Shown: in pieces, positions 10,959 through 19,744 of the stretch
Layout of the letters: the number at the start of each line of letters is the position of its first letter
Position numbering within the stretch: position 1 is the stretch's first letter
From: Elusimicrobiota bacterium
Lineage (GTDB): Bacteria > Elusimicrobiota > Elusimicrobia > UBA1565 > UBA9628
Assembly (NCBI GenBank): GCA_028868375.1
Contig: JAGWUP010000006.1
Span: forward strand, 62,001 to 126,000
DNA: 64,000 nucleotides
Reading direction: 5' to 3'
The notes under the pieces: model-generated
Database searches by the model: none
Seen by the model: only the letters and a program-made list of their open reading frames with translations
What the model was told of the DNA's origin: nothing
Program-made: the position numbers and the translations under genes

Positions 10959-12028
10959 TGGACGCCCTCTTTCGCTTGCGCGTCTTGATCTGGCTCTTGG
11001 TCCTGGGGCTCTGGGGCGTGATGGTTTATCAATTTCTGGGAGAGGAGGAGCTGGAGCGCCCCCAAGTGGCCTATGTCGCCAATCCCTACCGCGGCCGGCC
11101 TCCCGCGCCGCCGCAAGTTCTTCCGCCCGCCGCCCCGCCGGAAACGGGGCCGGCAGCCTCGCCGCCCTCCTCGCTGGAGTTCATAAAGCCCCTGCCGATC
11201 GCCGCGCCGCGGCGCCCTCCGCGCCATCCCGCCCCGATGCGCCGCGAGCGGCCCTGGCAACGCCAGCAGGCTCCCATCCCGCCCGGTTTCGTCAAGACGG
11301 TCACCCGCCACTTTCTCGTCTATTCCGAGAAAGACCCGGTCTCGAGCGACTTCGTGGCGCTGCTGGAGAACCTGCACGGCAACCTGATGCTGGACCTGGC
11401 CGCCTTCTCGCCCTGGGCCTCCCAGCAGCGGGTCACGATTTTCCTTTTCAAGAACCAGGACACCTACAGGCGGGTGACCGGCCGCCCGGCCTGGTCCGGA
11501 GGCGCGACCTCCGTGCGCGATCGCAAGGTCTACGTTTACGAGAGCGACGAGCTGCCCGGCATCCTGGCCCACGAGCTGACCCACGTCTACTACGACGGTT
11601 TCTTTCTCCACGGCACGCACGATCCCTTGTGGTTGAGCGAGGGGATGGCCACCTTGGTCCAGGTCGAGCGCGGCCTGGCGACGCCGGAGTGGCTGCGCGA
11701 GAATCTCGACATCCTGGAGCGCGGGGGGGGGTTCACGCTGCCGCAACTGATGTCGGTCACCTCGACGGCGAACTCCCCCGACGACAAGGTCCGCCTCTGG
11801 TACGCCGAATCCTACAGCGTCGTGCGCTTTCTCATCCGCGCTCAATCCAAGAACGACTTCTACAAGTTCTCAGAGTACCTGCGCGAGGGCAAGAGCACGA
11901 CCCAGGCCCTCTACCGCGCCTACGGCATGCCCTACAATCGGATCAAGGCGCTGGAGTACGCCTGGCGCTACGACCTGACGAGCAGCTCCCTGACCCGCCT
12001 CTCGCCGCAAGCCGCCCTCGGGCCTTGA
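10958..12028 (+). CDS. membrane-anchored gluzincin metallopeptidase (MA family)
   Basis: A 356-residue protein with one N-terminal transmembrane helix (LRVLIWLLVLGLWGVMVYQFL) and a long Pro/Arg-rich linker (about residues 35-110). A peptidase-MA-like domain follows. The zinc site is complete: HELTH at residues 205-209, with the third ligand glutamate expected in WLSEGMA about 20 residues later. The catalytic domain should face the periplasm. The substrate is unknown. It is the last gene of the mnmG-rsmG run; its stop codon overlaps the -35 of the mraZ promoter. Confidence 0.8.
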   Translation: MDALFRLRVLIWLLVLGLWGVMVYQFLGEEELERPQVAYVANPYRGRPPAPPQVLPPAAPPETGPAASPPSSLEFIKPLPIAAPRRPPRHPAPMRRERPWQRQQAPIPPGFVKTVTRHFLVYSEKDPVSSDFVALLENLHGNLMLDLAAFSPWASQQRVTIFLFKNQDTYRRVTGRPAWSGGATSVRDRKVYVYESDELPGILAHELTHVYYDGFFLHGTHDPLWLSEGMATLVQVERGLATPEWLRENLDILERGGGFTLPQLMSVTSTANSPDDKVRLWYAESYSVVRFLIRAQSKNDFYKFSEYLREGKSTTQALYRAYGMPYNRIKALEYAWRYDLTSSSLTRLSPQAALGP

Positions 12029-12053
12029 CAAAAGAAGGTCTTTCCTCTATACT
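12025..12053 (+). promoter_or_regulatory. sigma-70-type promoter of the mra operon
   Basis: TTGACA at 12025-12030, a 17-base spacer and TATACT at 12048-12053. This is the strongest consensus promoter in the window. The predicted start site is around 12060, just before the GTGGG operator repeats. The -35 overlaps the stop codon of the metallopeptidase gene. Confidence 0.85.
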
Positions 12054-12065
12054 CGCTCCACATTG

Positions 12066-12111
12066 GTGGGAATAAGTGGGAGAGAGTGTTGCGATAGTGC
12101 TATTAAGTGGG
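12066..12111 (+). promoter_or_regulatory. MraZ operator (GTGGG repeats)
   Basis: Direct repeats GTGGG at 12066-12070 and 12076-12080 and GTGTT at 12086-12090 are phased by ten bases (five-base spacers). A looser GTGCT follows at 12097-12101 and a last GTGGG at 12107-12111. MraZ proteins of other bacteria repress their own operon by binding such short, ten-base-phased repeats. The repeats lie in the 5' leader, between the promoter and the mraZ start. Confidence 0.75.
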
Positions 12112-12115
12112 AACA

Positions 12116-12565
12116 ATGACCCTGCTGATCGGACGCTACGAGTACTCCCTCGACGAGAAAAACCGCCTCTCCGTCCCGCCCAAGTTCAGGCAGGCCCTGG
12201 AGCGGGAGAAGGGCTCTCGGCTGTACTTGACCAGCGGGCTGGAGGGCTGCCTCTACCTGTTTTTGCCCTCGCAGTGGAACCGCCTGCTCGACAACGACCT
12301 GCGGGCCTTCTCCCTGCCGGACAAGAGGCAGGAGCGGGCCTTCAAGCGCAAGTTTTTCGCCGAGGCCACCGACGTCGAGCCGGATCGCGCCGGCCGCATC
12401 CTGATCCCCGGCTATCTCAAGGAGCACGCCGGCCTGAGGACGTCCGTCCTGGTGCAGGGCGCCGGCTCCCGCGCCGAGATCTGGGACTGCCGGCGCTGGG
12501 GCGCCTACACCAAGGCCAACGTGGCGCCCGCCTACGCCCTGGCCGGCAAGAGCCTAGAGATCTAG
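12116..12565 (+). CDS. mraZ: transcriptional regulator MraZ
   Basis: A 149-residue AbrB/SpoVT-type DNA-binding protein made of two swapped-hairpin repeats, each with a conserved DxxxR: EYSLDEKNRLSVPPKFR (residues 8-24) and DVEPDRAGRILIPGYLK (about 88-104). In other bacteria MraZ represses the mra/dcw operon that it heads. I chose the ATG at 12116; a GTG at 12107 lies in the last operator repeat and would add only three residues. rsmH starts directly after the stop codon. Confidence 0.93.
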   Translation: MTLLIGRYEYSLDEKNRLSVPPKFRQALEREKGSRLYLTSGLEGCLYLFLPSQWNRLLDNDLRAFSLPDKRQERAFKRKFFAEATDVEPDRAGRILIPGYLKEHAGLRTSVLVQGAGSRAEIWDCRRWGAYTKANVAPAYALAGKSLEI

Positions 12566-13477
12566 ATGCCCGCCACTGATGAAACCCTCATGAGCGAGAA
12601 GCCGCCGCGGCATCAATCCGTCCTGCTGAGGGAGGCGGCGCGGCTTCTGGTCAGCGATCCCAAGGGCCTGTATCTGGACGCCACCCTGGGCCTGGGCGGG
12701 CACGCCCAAGCCATCCTCGACGCCCTGCGCCCGGAGGGCAGGCTGCTCGGCTTGGACCTCGATCCCGCCTCGCTGCGCCTGGCGGAGGAGAGGCTGCGCG
12801 GACGCGCGAACTTCGAGGCCGCGCGCGCGAATTTCCGGGACGCCGCGCGCGAGCTTAAGGGCCGCGGCTTCCTTCCCCTGTCGGGAGCCCTCTACGATCT
12901 TGGCGTAAGCTCGTTGCATTTCGAGACGGCGGAGCGGGGCTTCAGCCTGCGGCTGGACGGCCCCCTCGACATGCGCCTGTCGCCGGACAACCCGCTGACC
13001 GCCGCGACCATCGTCAATCGCTGGCCCGAGGAGCAGCTGGCCTTGCTGCTTAAGGATTACGGGGAAGAGCCGCAGGCCCGCCGAATCGCGCGAGCCATCG
13101 CCGAGCGCCGCGCCCAAAAACCATTCGAGACGACCCTGGAGCTGGCGCGGCTGCTCGAGGGCCTGCTGCCCCGCGGCAAGACCCACCAGGCCACGCGCAC
13201 CTTCCAGGCGCTGCGCATCGCGGTCAACTCGGAGCTGGAGAATCTCTCTCAAGGCCTTGAGGCGATCGTGCCGCTGCTGCGGCCCGGAGGACGCCTGGTC
13301 GTGATCAGCTTCCACTCCCTGGAAGACCGCATCGTCAAGACCCTCTTTTCGTCGCTGACGCGCGAAGGAAGCTGCCGCTTCGTGGAGGACCGCGGGCCCC
13401 TGAAACCCTCGCCCGAGGAACTGGAGCGCAACCCGAGGGCCCGCAGCGCCAAGCTGCGGGCGGTGGAGAAACAATGA
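12566..13477 (+). CDS. rsmH: 16S rRNA (cytosine-1402-N4) methyltransferase
   Basis: RsmH (MraW) methylates C1402 of 16S rRNA. The 303-residue protein has HQSVLLREAARLL near its start, the SAM-binding motif DATLGLGGHAQAIL (about residues 38-51), LGLDLDPASL and the family block LYDLGVSSLHFETAERGFS. NPLTAATIVN and VISFHSLEDRIVK follow. The first ATG (12566) abuts the mraZ stop. A second ATG at 12590 (MSEKPPRHQS) is equally plausible and closer to the usual family start. Confidence 0.94.
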   Translation: MPATDETLMSEKPPRHQSVLLREAARLLVSDPKGLYLDATLGLGGHAQAILDALRPEGRLLGLDLDPASLRLAEERLRGRANFEAARANFRDAARELKGRGFLPLSGALYDLGVSSLHFETAERGFSLRLDGPLDMRLSPDNPLTAATIVNRWPEEQLALLLKDYGEEPQARRIARAIAERRAQKPFETTLELARLLEGLLPRGKTHQATRTFQALRIAVNSELENLSQGLEAIVPLLRPGGRLVVISFHSLEDRIVKTLFSSLTREGSCRFVEDRGPLKPSPEELERNPRARSAKLRAVEKQ

Positions 13478-13656
13478 TGAAGAACGATGTCCGGCCAGGC
13501 CGTGGTCCAGCGCAAGGAACGTCATTCATCCGCATCGACACCAACGCGGCGTTTCTCAACGACAAGAGGGAGGGAGTCGACTTGGAGGCGGCGGGACCCC
13601 TCATGCCCTCCTGCTACGTCTGGAAGAGGGTTTTTTTGAGGAGGAAGACGCGCTAG
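13474..13656 (+). CDS. possible 60-codon reading frame between rsmH and ftsL
   Basis: This frame starts with an ATG that overlaps the rsmH stop (ATGA), the arrangement used throughout this operon, and runs for 60 codons. The product is basic, has no recognised motif and no hydrophobic segment. It ends near a T7 tract (13631-13637) preceded by short CCCTC/GAGGG arms, which may reduce readthrough into ftsL. It may be a small protein or simply leader sequence. I cannot assign a function. Confidence 0.25.
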   Translation: MMKNDVRPGRGPAQGTSFIRIDTNAAFLNDKREGVDLEAAGPLMPSCYVWKRVFLRRKTR

Positions 13657-13754
13657 TCGAGCTTTGACGGGGGCCGCCGGCTCTATACTCGGCGGTAGAA
13701 GGCCGGCGGTCCCCGTGCCGTCGCGCCCCGGCTGCGGCCGCGGCGAATTAATGA

Positions 13755-13760
13755 TATACT
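13755..13760 (+). promoter_or_regulatory. -10 element of ftsL
   Basis: TATACT at 13755-13760 ends eight bases before the ftsL ATG, the same spacing as at rpmH. A second TATACT occurs at 13684-13689 with TTGACG at 13664-13669, but the 14-base spacer is short. Together they suggest that ftsL onward is transcribed separately from mraZ-rsmH. Confidence 0.45.
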
Positions 13761-13768
13761 GGCGCGCG

Positions 13769-14149
13769 ATGCCGACGCGCCTCAAGGAGCTGCTCAAGTC
13801 GATGGCGAGTCCTTCGCGCAGGACGTTCCGCGTCGTCCTGCTGAGCCTGGGCGTGCTGGCGCTGGCCTGGCAGCACATAGAGGCCACGCGCCTGGGCTAT
13901 CAAGTGGAGGCGGCGCGCCACCGCGTGCAGGCCTTGAGCGATCGCCTCGACGCGGTGCAAATGACCCTGCAGACCAGCCTCTCGCCCGCCCAATTGGCGC
14001 TGCGGGCCCGCACCCGCTTGGGGATGCGGCCGGCCAGCCCCGACGTCATCCGCGTCCTCGGCCGCCCGGCCGCGCCGCGCCCGGCGAGTTCCTTGTTCTT
14101 GCGCTGGATCTCCAGCGCTCGGCGCGAGCTGCTGGCTCTCGATACCTGA
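13769..14149 (+). CDS. ftsL: FtsL-like divisome protein
   Basis: A 126-residue bitopic protein. A basic N-terminus (MPTRLKELLKSMASPSRRTFR) precedes one transmembrane helix (VVLLSLGVLALAWQHIEATRLGY) and a short heptad-like region with RHRVQALSDRLDAVQMTLQ, then a Pro/Ala-rich tail. Size, topology and position between rsmH and ftsI are those of FtsL, which forms the FtsQLB complex. Sequence similarity within this family is low, so the call rests mainly on synteny and architecture. I chose the ATG at 13769; upstream starts in the same frame would add a Gly/Pro-rich stretch. Confidence 0.72.
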   Translation: MPTRLKELLKSMASPSRRTFRVVLLSLGVLALAWQHIEATRLGYQVEAARHRVQALSDRLDAVQMTLQTSLSPAQLALRARTRLGMRPASPDVIRVLGRPAAPRPASSLFLRWISSARRELLALDT

Positions 14150-14161
14150 GGCGGGTCCGCC

Positions 14162-15799
14162 ATGGGCACCCGCTCCCGGCTTTTCTTGTCGTCCGCCCTC
14201 GTCCTCCTGCCGCTGCTGCCCCTGACCGTCCGCCTGGCCCGCCTGCAGGTCTTCGAGCACAAGTCCCTGGAGCTCAAGGCTTCCGATGAATTCTCGCGCG
14301 ACTCCGTGGAGGTCGTGCCGCGCGCCGACATCCTGGACCGCAACGGCAACGTCCTGGCGCAGTCGCTGCCGGTCTGGATCGCCTTCGCCGACAAGCGCAT
14401 GATTCGGGACATCCGCCCCCTGGCTGGCAAGCTCGCTCGGCTGCTCAACCTGCCCGCGGAGGAGATCGTCCGTCGCTACGAGCGCGGAGGGCGGCGCACG
14501 GCGGAATTGCGCCGCGACCTCGACTACGCCCAATCGCAGGCCCTGGCGCGTGCCAAGATCGCCGGCATAGGCATCGAGTCGAGCCAGCGGCGCTTCTATC
14601 CCAACGGAGACCTGGGACGCGCCCTCCTGGGGCGAGTCGGCTCCGACGGCCGCGGCATCTCCGGCATCGAGCTCTCCCTCAATTCCCGCCTCTCCGGCCG
14701 GCCCCGCCTCTACAAGCTCATCCGCGACGGCACCGGCAAGATCGTCGCCCGCAGCCTGGTCAAGGACAGCCCGGAGCCGCAAGCGCTGACCCTGACGATC
14801 GACCGCAACTTCCAATTCATCGCCGAGGAAGCCCTCGCCGACGCCGGCAAGCGCTTCAAGGCCACGCGCGGCGTCGCCGCCATCCAGGACCCCCTGACCG
14901 GCGAGCTGCTGGCGCTGGCCTCCTATCCGATCTCGCCGCTGAACAATCCCGCCGTCCAGGACGTCTACGAGCCGGGCTCCACCTTCAAGATCGTCGCCGC
15001 CGCGGCGGCCCTGGACCAAGGGGTCATCGACGAGAAGCAGACGATCTTCTGCGAGAACGGGACCTGGTCCATAGCGCCGGGAACGACGATCCACGACCAC
15101 GAGCCAGAGGGCGCGCTGACCCTGGCCGGCATCCTCCAGCATTCCTCGAACATCGGCGCGGCGAAGCTCGGGGAGCGCCTGGGGCCGGAGCGCTTCTACC
15201 GCTACGCGCGCGCCTTCGGCTTCGGCGGCAAAACCGGCGTCGACCTGCCCGGCGAGACGGCGGGGGAGCTGCGGGGCCTGCCGCAACTGACAAGGGTCGC
15301 CCTGGGCGCCTCCTCCTACGGCTACGGCGTCGCTGTCTCCGCGCTGCAGATGGTGGACGCCTACTCCGCCATCGCCAACGGCGGCCTCCTCTACGCTCCG
15401 AAGCTCATCGAGGACGGCGAGCCCCCGGCGCGGCTGCGCCGCGTCGCCTCCGCCGACACGATGCGGCGGCTTTCCCTCATGCTGGAGGGAGTGGTCGATA
15501 AGGGGACGGGACAGAGCGCCGGCATCCCGGGCTATCGGATCGCCGGAAAGACCGGCACGGCCCGCCGCATCGACCCCAAGACCCACCGCTACTCGACCCA
15601 TCAGTACAACGCCTCCTTCGTGGGCTTCCTGCCGGCCAGCCGCCCCCGCTGGACCATACTCGTGGTGCTCGAGAACCCGCGCGGCGCCTACTACGGAGCG
15701 GAGGTCGCAGCCCCGGTCTTCGCCCGCATCGCGCGACAGTTGCTGGTCTTGGACGGGATCGCTCCGGACAAGCCCCAAACCGTCGCGGCCGCGCCCTGA
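14162..15799 (+). CDS. ftsI: class B penicillin-binding protein (FtsI/PBP3 type)
   Basis: Septal peptidoglycan transpeptidase of 545 residues. An N-terminal membrane anchor (FLSSALVLLPLLPLTVRLA) and the PBP dimerisation domain with RADILDRNGNVLA precede the transpeptidase domain. Its three active-site motifs are intact: SxxK as STFK at S273, SSN at 328-330 and KTG at 463-465. No PASTA domain is present, unlike Spo VD-type proteins. It sits between ftsL and murE, and its stop overlaps the murE start (TGATG). Confidence 0.93.
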   Translation: MGTRSRLFLSSALVLLPLLPLTVRLARLQVFEHKSLELKASDEFSRDSVEVVPRADILDRNGNVLAQSLPVWIAFADKRMIRDIRPLAGKLARLLNLPAEEIVRRYERGGRRTAELRRDLDYAQSQALARAKIAGIGIESSQRRFYPNGDLGRALLGRVGSDGRGISGIELSLNSRLSGRPRLYKLIRDGTGKIVARSLVKDSPEPQALTLTIDRNFQFIAEEALADAGKRFKATRGVAAIQDPLTGELLALASYPISPLNNPAVQDVYEPGSTFKIVAAAAALDQGVIDEKQTIFCENGTWSIAPGTTIHDHEPEGALTLAGILQHSSNIGAAKLGERLGPERFYRYARAFGFGGKTGVDLPGETAGELRGLPQLTRVALGASSYGYGVAVSALQMVDAYSAIANGGLLYAPKLIEDGEPPARLRRVASADTMRRLSLMLEGVVDKGTGQSAGIPGYRIAGKTGTARRIDPKTHRYSTHQYNASFVGFLPASRPRWTILVVLENPRGAYYGAEVAAPVFARIARQLLVLDGIAPDKPQTVAAAP

Positions 15800-17304
15800 T
15801 GCGCCTGCGCGAGCTGGCCGTCGCGGCGGGAATCAATCCGTCGAAAGAGGACGGCGACGTCGAGATTTCGGGCCTGCGCCACGACTCGCGGCTGATCCGC
15901 CCCGGAGAGCTCTTCTTCGCGCTGCCGGGCTCCAGGACCGACGGCAACCGGCACGTCAAGGAGGCTTGCGCGCGGGGGGCCGCCGCCATCGTCAGCGAGC
16001 TCAAGGCCCCGCCGCCTCCCGCCCTCCTGCCGGCCCGTTGGCTGAGCGCGCCGGACGTCACGGCGGCGATGGGCCGCATGGCCGACCGCTTTTTCGGCCA
16101 TCCCTCCGGGGCGATGACGGTCGTCGGGGTGACCGGCACAAACGGAAAAACGACCACGACCTACCTGCTGGAGTCCATCCTCTGCGCCGCCAAAGCTTCT
16201 CCGGGAGTGATCGGCACCGTCGACTACCGCCTGAGCGGCCAAAAGATTTCTCCGGCTCCCAACACGACCCCGCTCTCGCTGGAGCTGCAAAGGCTGCTGG
16301 CGGCCTTTCGCGACGGCGGCGCCACGCATGCCTGCCTGGAGATCTCCTCCCACGCCCTGGCCCTCAAGAGGGTGGAAGAGATCGACTTCGACGCCGCGGT
16401 CTTCACCAACCTCTCCCGCGACCATCTGGATTTCCACAAGACCACGGAGGACTACCTCTCGGCCAAGGCGCGCCTCTTCGAGCTGCTGGCCAGCCCCGCA
16501 AACCGCAAGCCCGGGAAGGTCGCCGCCGTCAACGGCGACGATCCGCGCCACGAGGCCCTGCGGCGCGCCGCCAGGCCCCTGCGCCCGCTCTTCTTCGGGC
16601 TGGGAGCGGGCAACGACGTGAGGGCGGAGGAGCTGCGCCCCACGCTGGCCGGCTCGACCTTCGACCTGCTTTGGAACGGCCGACGCCTGAAAGCCGAGAT
16701 CCGCCTGCCGGGGGAGCACAACGTCTACAACGCCCTGGCCGCGGCGACGGCCGCCCTGGGATTGGGGCTGGCCCCGGAAACGGTCCTCTCCGGCCTGGCC
16801 GCCCTCTCGCGCGTGCCCGGCCGCTTGGAGCCGATCTGCGAGGGCCAGGATTTCGCCGTTCTCGTCGACTACGCCCACACGGACGCCGCGCTGAGCTGCG
16901 TCCTCGCCCATTTGGCCCGCCTGCCCCACCGGCGCATCCTGACGGTCTTCGGCTGCGGGGGGGAGCGGGACCGCGGCAAGCGGGGGCCGATGGGCGTGGC
17001 CGCCTGCCGCGGCAGCGACCTGGCCGTGCTGACCAGCGACAACCCGCGCCGGGAGGACCCTGCGGGCATCTTGGCCGACATCGTGGCCGGCCTCAAGACA
17101 GCCGGCCTGAAAAATTATACGATCGAGCCGGATCGCGGAAAGGCGATCGAGCGGGCCGTCTCCATGGCCCTTCCCGGCGACATCGTGCTCATCGCAGGCA
17201 AGGGCCACGAGAGCGTCCAGATCCTGCGGGATCGCGCGATCCAATTCGACGACCGCAAGGCGGCTCGAGCGGCCCTGAGAGCCGCGAGACCAAGGAAACG
17301 ATGA
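15799..17304 (+). CDS. murE: UDP-MurNAc-tripeptide synthetase (meso-DAP type)
   Basis: Cytosolic Mur ligase that adds the third amino acid to UDP-MurNAc-L-Ala-D-Glu. The 501 residues contain the ATP-binding loop GVTGTNGKTTTTY (about residue 110), SSHALALKRVEEIDFDAAVFTNLSRDHLDFH and the C-terminal substrate motif TSDNPRREDP. The DNPR motif is the established marker for meso-diaminopimelate rather than lysine. The start overlaps ftsI by one base and the stop overlaps murF by four. Confidence 0.94.
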   Translation: MRLRELAVAAGINPSKEDGDVEISGLRHDSRLIRPGELFFALPGSRTDGNRHVKEACARGAAAIVSELKAPPPPALLPARWLSAPDVTAAMGRMADRFFGHPSGAMTVVGVTGTNGKTTTTYLLESILCAAKASPGVIGTVDYRLSGQKISPAPNTTPLSLELQRLLAAFRDGGATHACLEISSHALALKRVEEIDFDAAVFTNLSRDHLDFHKTTEDYLSAKARLFELLASPANRKPGKVAAVNGDDPRHEALRRAARPLRPLFFGLGAGNDVRAEELRPTLAGSTFDLLWNGRRLKAEIRLPGEHNVYNALAAATAALGLGLAPETVLSGLAALSRVPGRLEPICEGQDFAVLVDYAHTDAALSCVLAHLARLPHRRILTVFGCGGERDRGKRGPMGVAACRGSDLAVLTSDNPRREDPAGILADIVAGLKTAGLKNYTIEPDRGKAIERAVSMALPGDIVLIAGKGHESVQILRDRAIQFDDRKAARAALRAARPRKR

Positions 17305-18659
17305 AGCTCGGCATGACGTGGGGGGAGCTGGCGCGCGCCGCCGGCGGGCGGCTGGCGCTGGGCAACGCCAACGACGCGGTGGACTCCGTGTCGATCGACA
17401 CCAGGGCCCTGTCGGCCGCGCAGGCCTTCTGGGCCCTGAAGGGCTCGCGCGTCGACGCCCACGACTTGCTGGGCGCCGGCGCCGCCCCGGCCCGCCGCTG
17501 CGCCGGCTGGGTCGTCGAGAAGGACCGCCTGCCCTCCGGCGGCTGGCGCCCCGCCCATTTAGTCGAGGTCGTCAGCACCCTCAAGGCCCTGCAGGCCTTG
17601 GCCGCCCACCATCGGCGGCGCTTCGAGCTTCCCGTGGTCGGCATCACCGGCTCCAACGGCAAGACCACGACCAAGGAGATGCTCAAGTGCATCTGCCGGC
17701 GCGTGGGGGCCACATGCGCCAGCCCCGGAAACTGGAACAACCAACTGGGCGTGCCCCTCTCGGTGCTGGAGCTGCTCTCGGAGCACCGCTACGGCGTCTT
17801 CGAGCTGGCCGACTCCCACCCCGGCGACATCGCCGAGATCGCCGCCGTCGCCGGCCCCACCATCGGCGTCATCACCAATCTCGGGGCCGACCACCTCGAG
17901 TTCTACGGCACGATGGAGGCCAACTTCAAGGCAAAATCGGAGCTCGTCGAAAGCTTGGGCGAGGACGGCAAGGCCGTCATCAACGCCGACGATCCCTGGC
18001 TGGCCGGTCTGGAGCCGCGGCTGGGGGCGCGGGCGGTGACCTTCGGCCTGAGCGCGCGCGCTCGGGTGAGTTTCGAGGAGGAAGGCAGCCTCATCGTCGA
18101 CCGCCACAAGCTCTCCGTCAAGCTGCGCGCCTTCGGAGCCCTCAGCCGCTACAACGCCGCCGCGGCGGCGGCCGCCGCCTGGGCGCTGGGCATCGATCTG
18201 GAAAGCATCCGCGCCGGCCTTGAGGAGTACGCCCCGTCGGCCATGCGCCTGGAGACCCTGCGCCATCCCAGCGGCTGCGCCATCGTCCTCGACGCCTACA
18301 ACGCCAATCCGGACTCGATGCGCGCCGCCCTGGAGGCTTTCTGCGCCGAATACTCCGGCCGGCGCAAATTGCTGGTCCTGGGAGACATGAAGGAACTGGG
18401 CGGAGAATCGCGCCGCTTCCACGCGGAGCTGGGAGGCTGGCTGGCCAAGCTTCCGGTGGACGGCGTCTTTCTGGCCGGTCCGGAGATGAAGGCGGCCGCC
18501 GACGCCCTCTGCGGGGGCAAGCCGGGCTTTCCGGTGCGCTACGCCCTCAATCCGGAGGAGTGGCTGGCCCAGCTCAAGGGGGAGCTGGGGCCGGAGCGCG
18601 CGGTCTTCGTCAAGGCCTCCCGCGCGATGCGCTTTGAAAACGTCGCGCAGGCGCTCTGA
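17301..18659 (+). CDS. murF: UDP-MurNAc-tripeptide-D-Ala-D-Ala ligase
   Basis: Mur ligase that attaches D-Ala-D-Ala to complete the UDP-MurNAc-pentapeptide. The 452 residues include the ATP loop GITGSNGKTTTKEML (about residue 115), GNWNNQLGVPLSVLEL, GVITNLGADHLEFYGTME and VLDAYNANPDSM. KKLLVLGDM-type sequence is visible as KLLVLGDMKELG. I chose ATG 17301, which overlaps the murE stop as ATGA; the frame stays open far upstream inside murE, but that part is antisense-like shadow coding. Confidence 0.94.
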   Translation: MKLGMTWGELARAAGGRLALGNANDAVDSVSIDTRALSAAQAFWALKGSRVDAHDLLGAGAAPARRCAGWVVEKDRLPSGGWRPAHLVEVVSTLKALQALAAHHRRRFELPVVGITGSNGKTTTKEMLKCICRRVGATCASPGNWNNQLGVPLSVLELLSEHRYGVFELADSHPGDIAEIAAVAGPTIGVITNLGADHLEFYGTMEANFKAKSELVESLGEDGKAVINADDPWLAGLEPRLGARAVTFGLSARARVSFEEEGSLIVDRHKLSVKLRAFGALSRYNAAAAAAAAWALGIDLESIRAGLEEYAPSAMRLETLRHPSGCAIVLDAYNANPDSMRAALEAFCAEYSGRRKLLVLGDMKELGGESRRFHAELGGWLAKLPVDGVFLAGPEMKAAADALCGGKPGFPVRYALNPEEWLAQLKGELGPERAVFVKASRAMRFENVAQAL

Positions 18660-19744
18660 TGCTCTTCTACCTACACCGCCTCAAGGGCCTCTACGGCGCC
18701 TTCAACGTCTTCTACTACATCACCTTCCGAGCGGGTCTGGCCGCGATGACGGCGCTGGCCCTCTCCCTCTTGGCCGGGCCCGCCCTCATCGCCCAGCTGC
18801 GCCGCAAGAAGATCGGGCAGGTGCAGCGCAGCGAGGGCCCGCGGACCCACCTGGGCAAGCACGGCACTCCGACGATGGGAGGCGCCCTGCTGTTCTTCGC
18901 CCTGGTCTCAAGCAGCCTGCTCTGGATGCGCTGGGACGACCGCTTCACCTGGCTGCTGCTCTCGGTCACCCTGGTCCTCGCCGCCGTCGGCGCCTGGGAC
19001 GACTACGCCAAGCTCGCCCTCAACAATCCCAAGGGCATCTCCTCCCGAACCAAGCTGACGGTGCAGATGGCCGTGGGCCTGGCGGTGGCGCTGTATTTCG
19101 CGCTGCGCCCGCCCAACGGCGCCTACGCGACCAGCCTCAACGTGCCCTACTCCAAGGAATTATTTCTCAACCTGGGGCCGCTCTATTACGCCCTGGCCGC
19201 GCTGATGATCATCGGCTCCTCCAACGCCGTCAATCTCACCGACGGCTTGGACGGCCTGGCCTCCGGCTCGGTGATCTTCGCCGCGATCACCTACGGCGTC
19301 TTCGCCTACGTGGCCGGCAACGCCAAGTTCGCCTCCTACCTGCGCATCGTCCCGGTCGAGGGAGCCGGTGAGATCACCGTCTTTCTGGCCGCCCTCGTCG
19401 GTTCTTGCCTCGGCTTTCTCTGGTACAACGCCTATCCGGCCGAGATCTTCATGGGGGACACCGGCTCATTGTTCTTGGGCGGAGTCATCGCCACGGTGGC
19501 CCTCTGCGTCAAGCAGGAGCTCCTGCTGCCCATCGCCGGCGGCGTCTTCGTCGTGGAGACGCTCTCCGTCATCCTGCAGATCGGCAGCTACCGGTTGAGA
19601 TCGGGCAAGCGGATTTTTCGGATGGCTCCCCTGCACCATCATTTCGAGTTGGCGGGGGTGGCGGAGCCCAAGGTGACGGTCCGCTTCTGGATCGTCAGCA
19701 TCGTGCTGATGCTGACCGCCCTGGCCTCCCTGAAGATCCGCTGA
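18659..19744 (+). CDS. mraY: phospho-MurNAc-pentapeptide translocase
   Basis: Integral membrane enzyme that makes lipid I from UDP-MurNAc-pentapeptide and undecaprenyl phosphate. The 361-residue protein has about ten membrane spans and the family aspartate motifs AWDDYAKL (about residue 112) and NAVNLTDGLDGLASG (about 187-201). It also has AEIFMGDTGSLFLGG and the HxHHHFE-type loop seen here as APLHHHFELAG. Start and stop overlap neighbours by one base. Confidence 0.95.
   Translation: MLFYLHRLKGLYGAFNVFYYITFRAGLAAMTALALSLLAGPALIAQLRRKKIGQVQRSEGPRTHLGKHGTPTMGGALLFFALVSSSLLWMRWDDRFTWLLLSVTLVLAAVGAWDDYAKLALNNPKGISSRTKLTVQMAVGLAVALYFALRPPNGAYATSLNVPYSKELFLNLGPLYYALAALMIIGSSNAVNLTDGLDGLASGSVIFAAITYGVFAYVAGNAKFASYLRIVPVEGAGEITVFLAALVGSCLGFLWYNAYPAEIFMGDTGSLFLGGVIATVALCVKQELLLPIAGGVFVVETLSVILQIGSYRLRSGKRIFRMAPLHHHFELAGVAEPKVTVRFWIVSIVLMLTALASLKIR

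Noticed and set aside
13664-13689. TTGACG with TATACT as a full ftsL promoter
   Set aside because: The spacer is only 14 bases, too short for a normal sigma-70 promoter. The hexamers are noted but not called as a promoter.
15966-18659. 897-codon frame covering murE and murF
   Set aside because: Only its last 452 codons are MurF. The earlier part is murE read in the wrong frame. The ATG at 17301 with the ATGA overlap is the real start.
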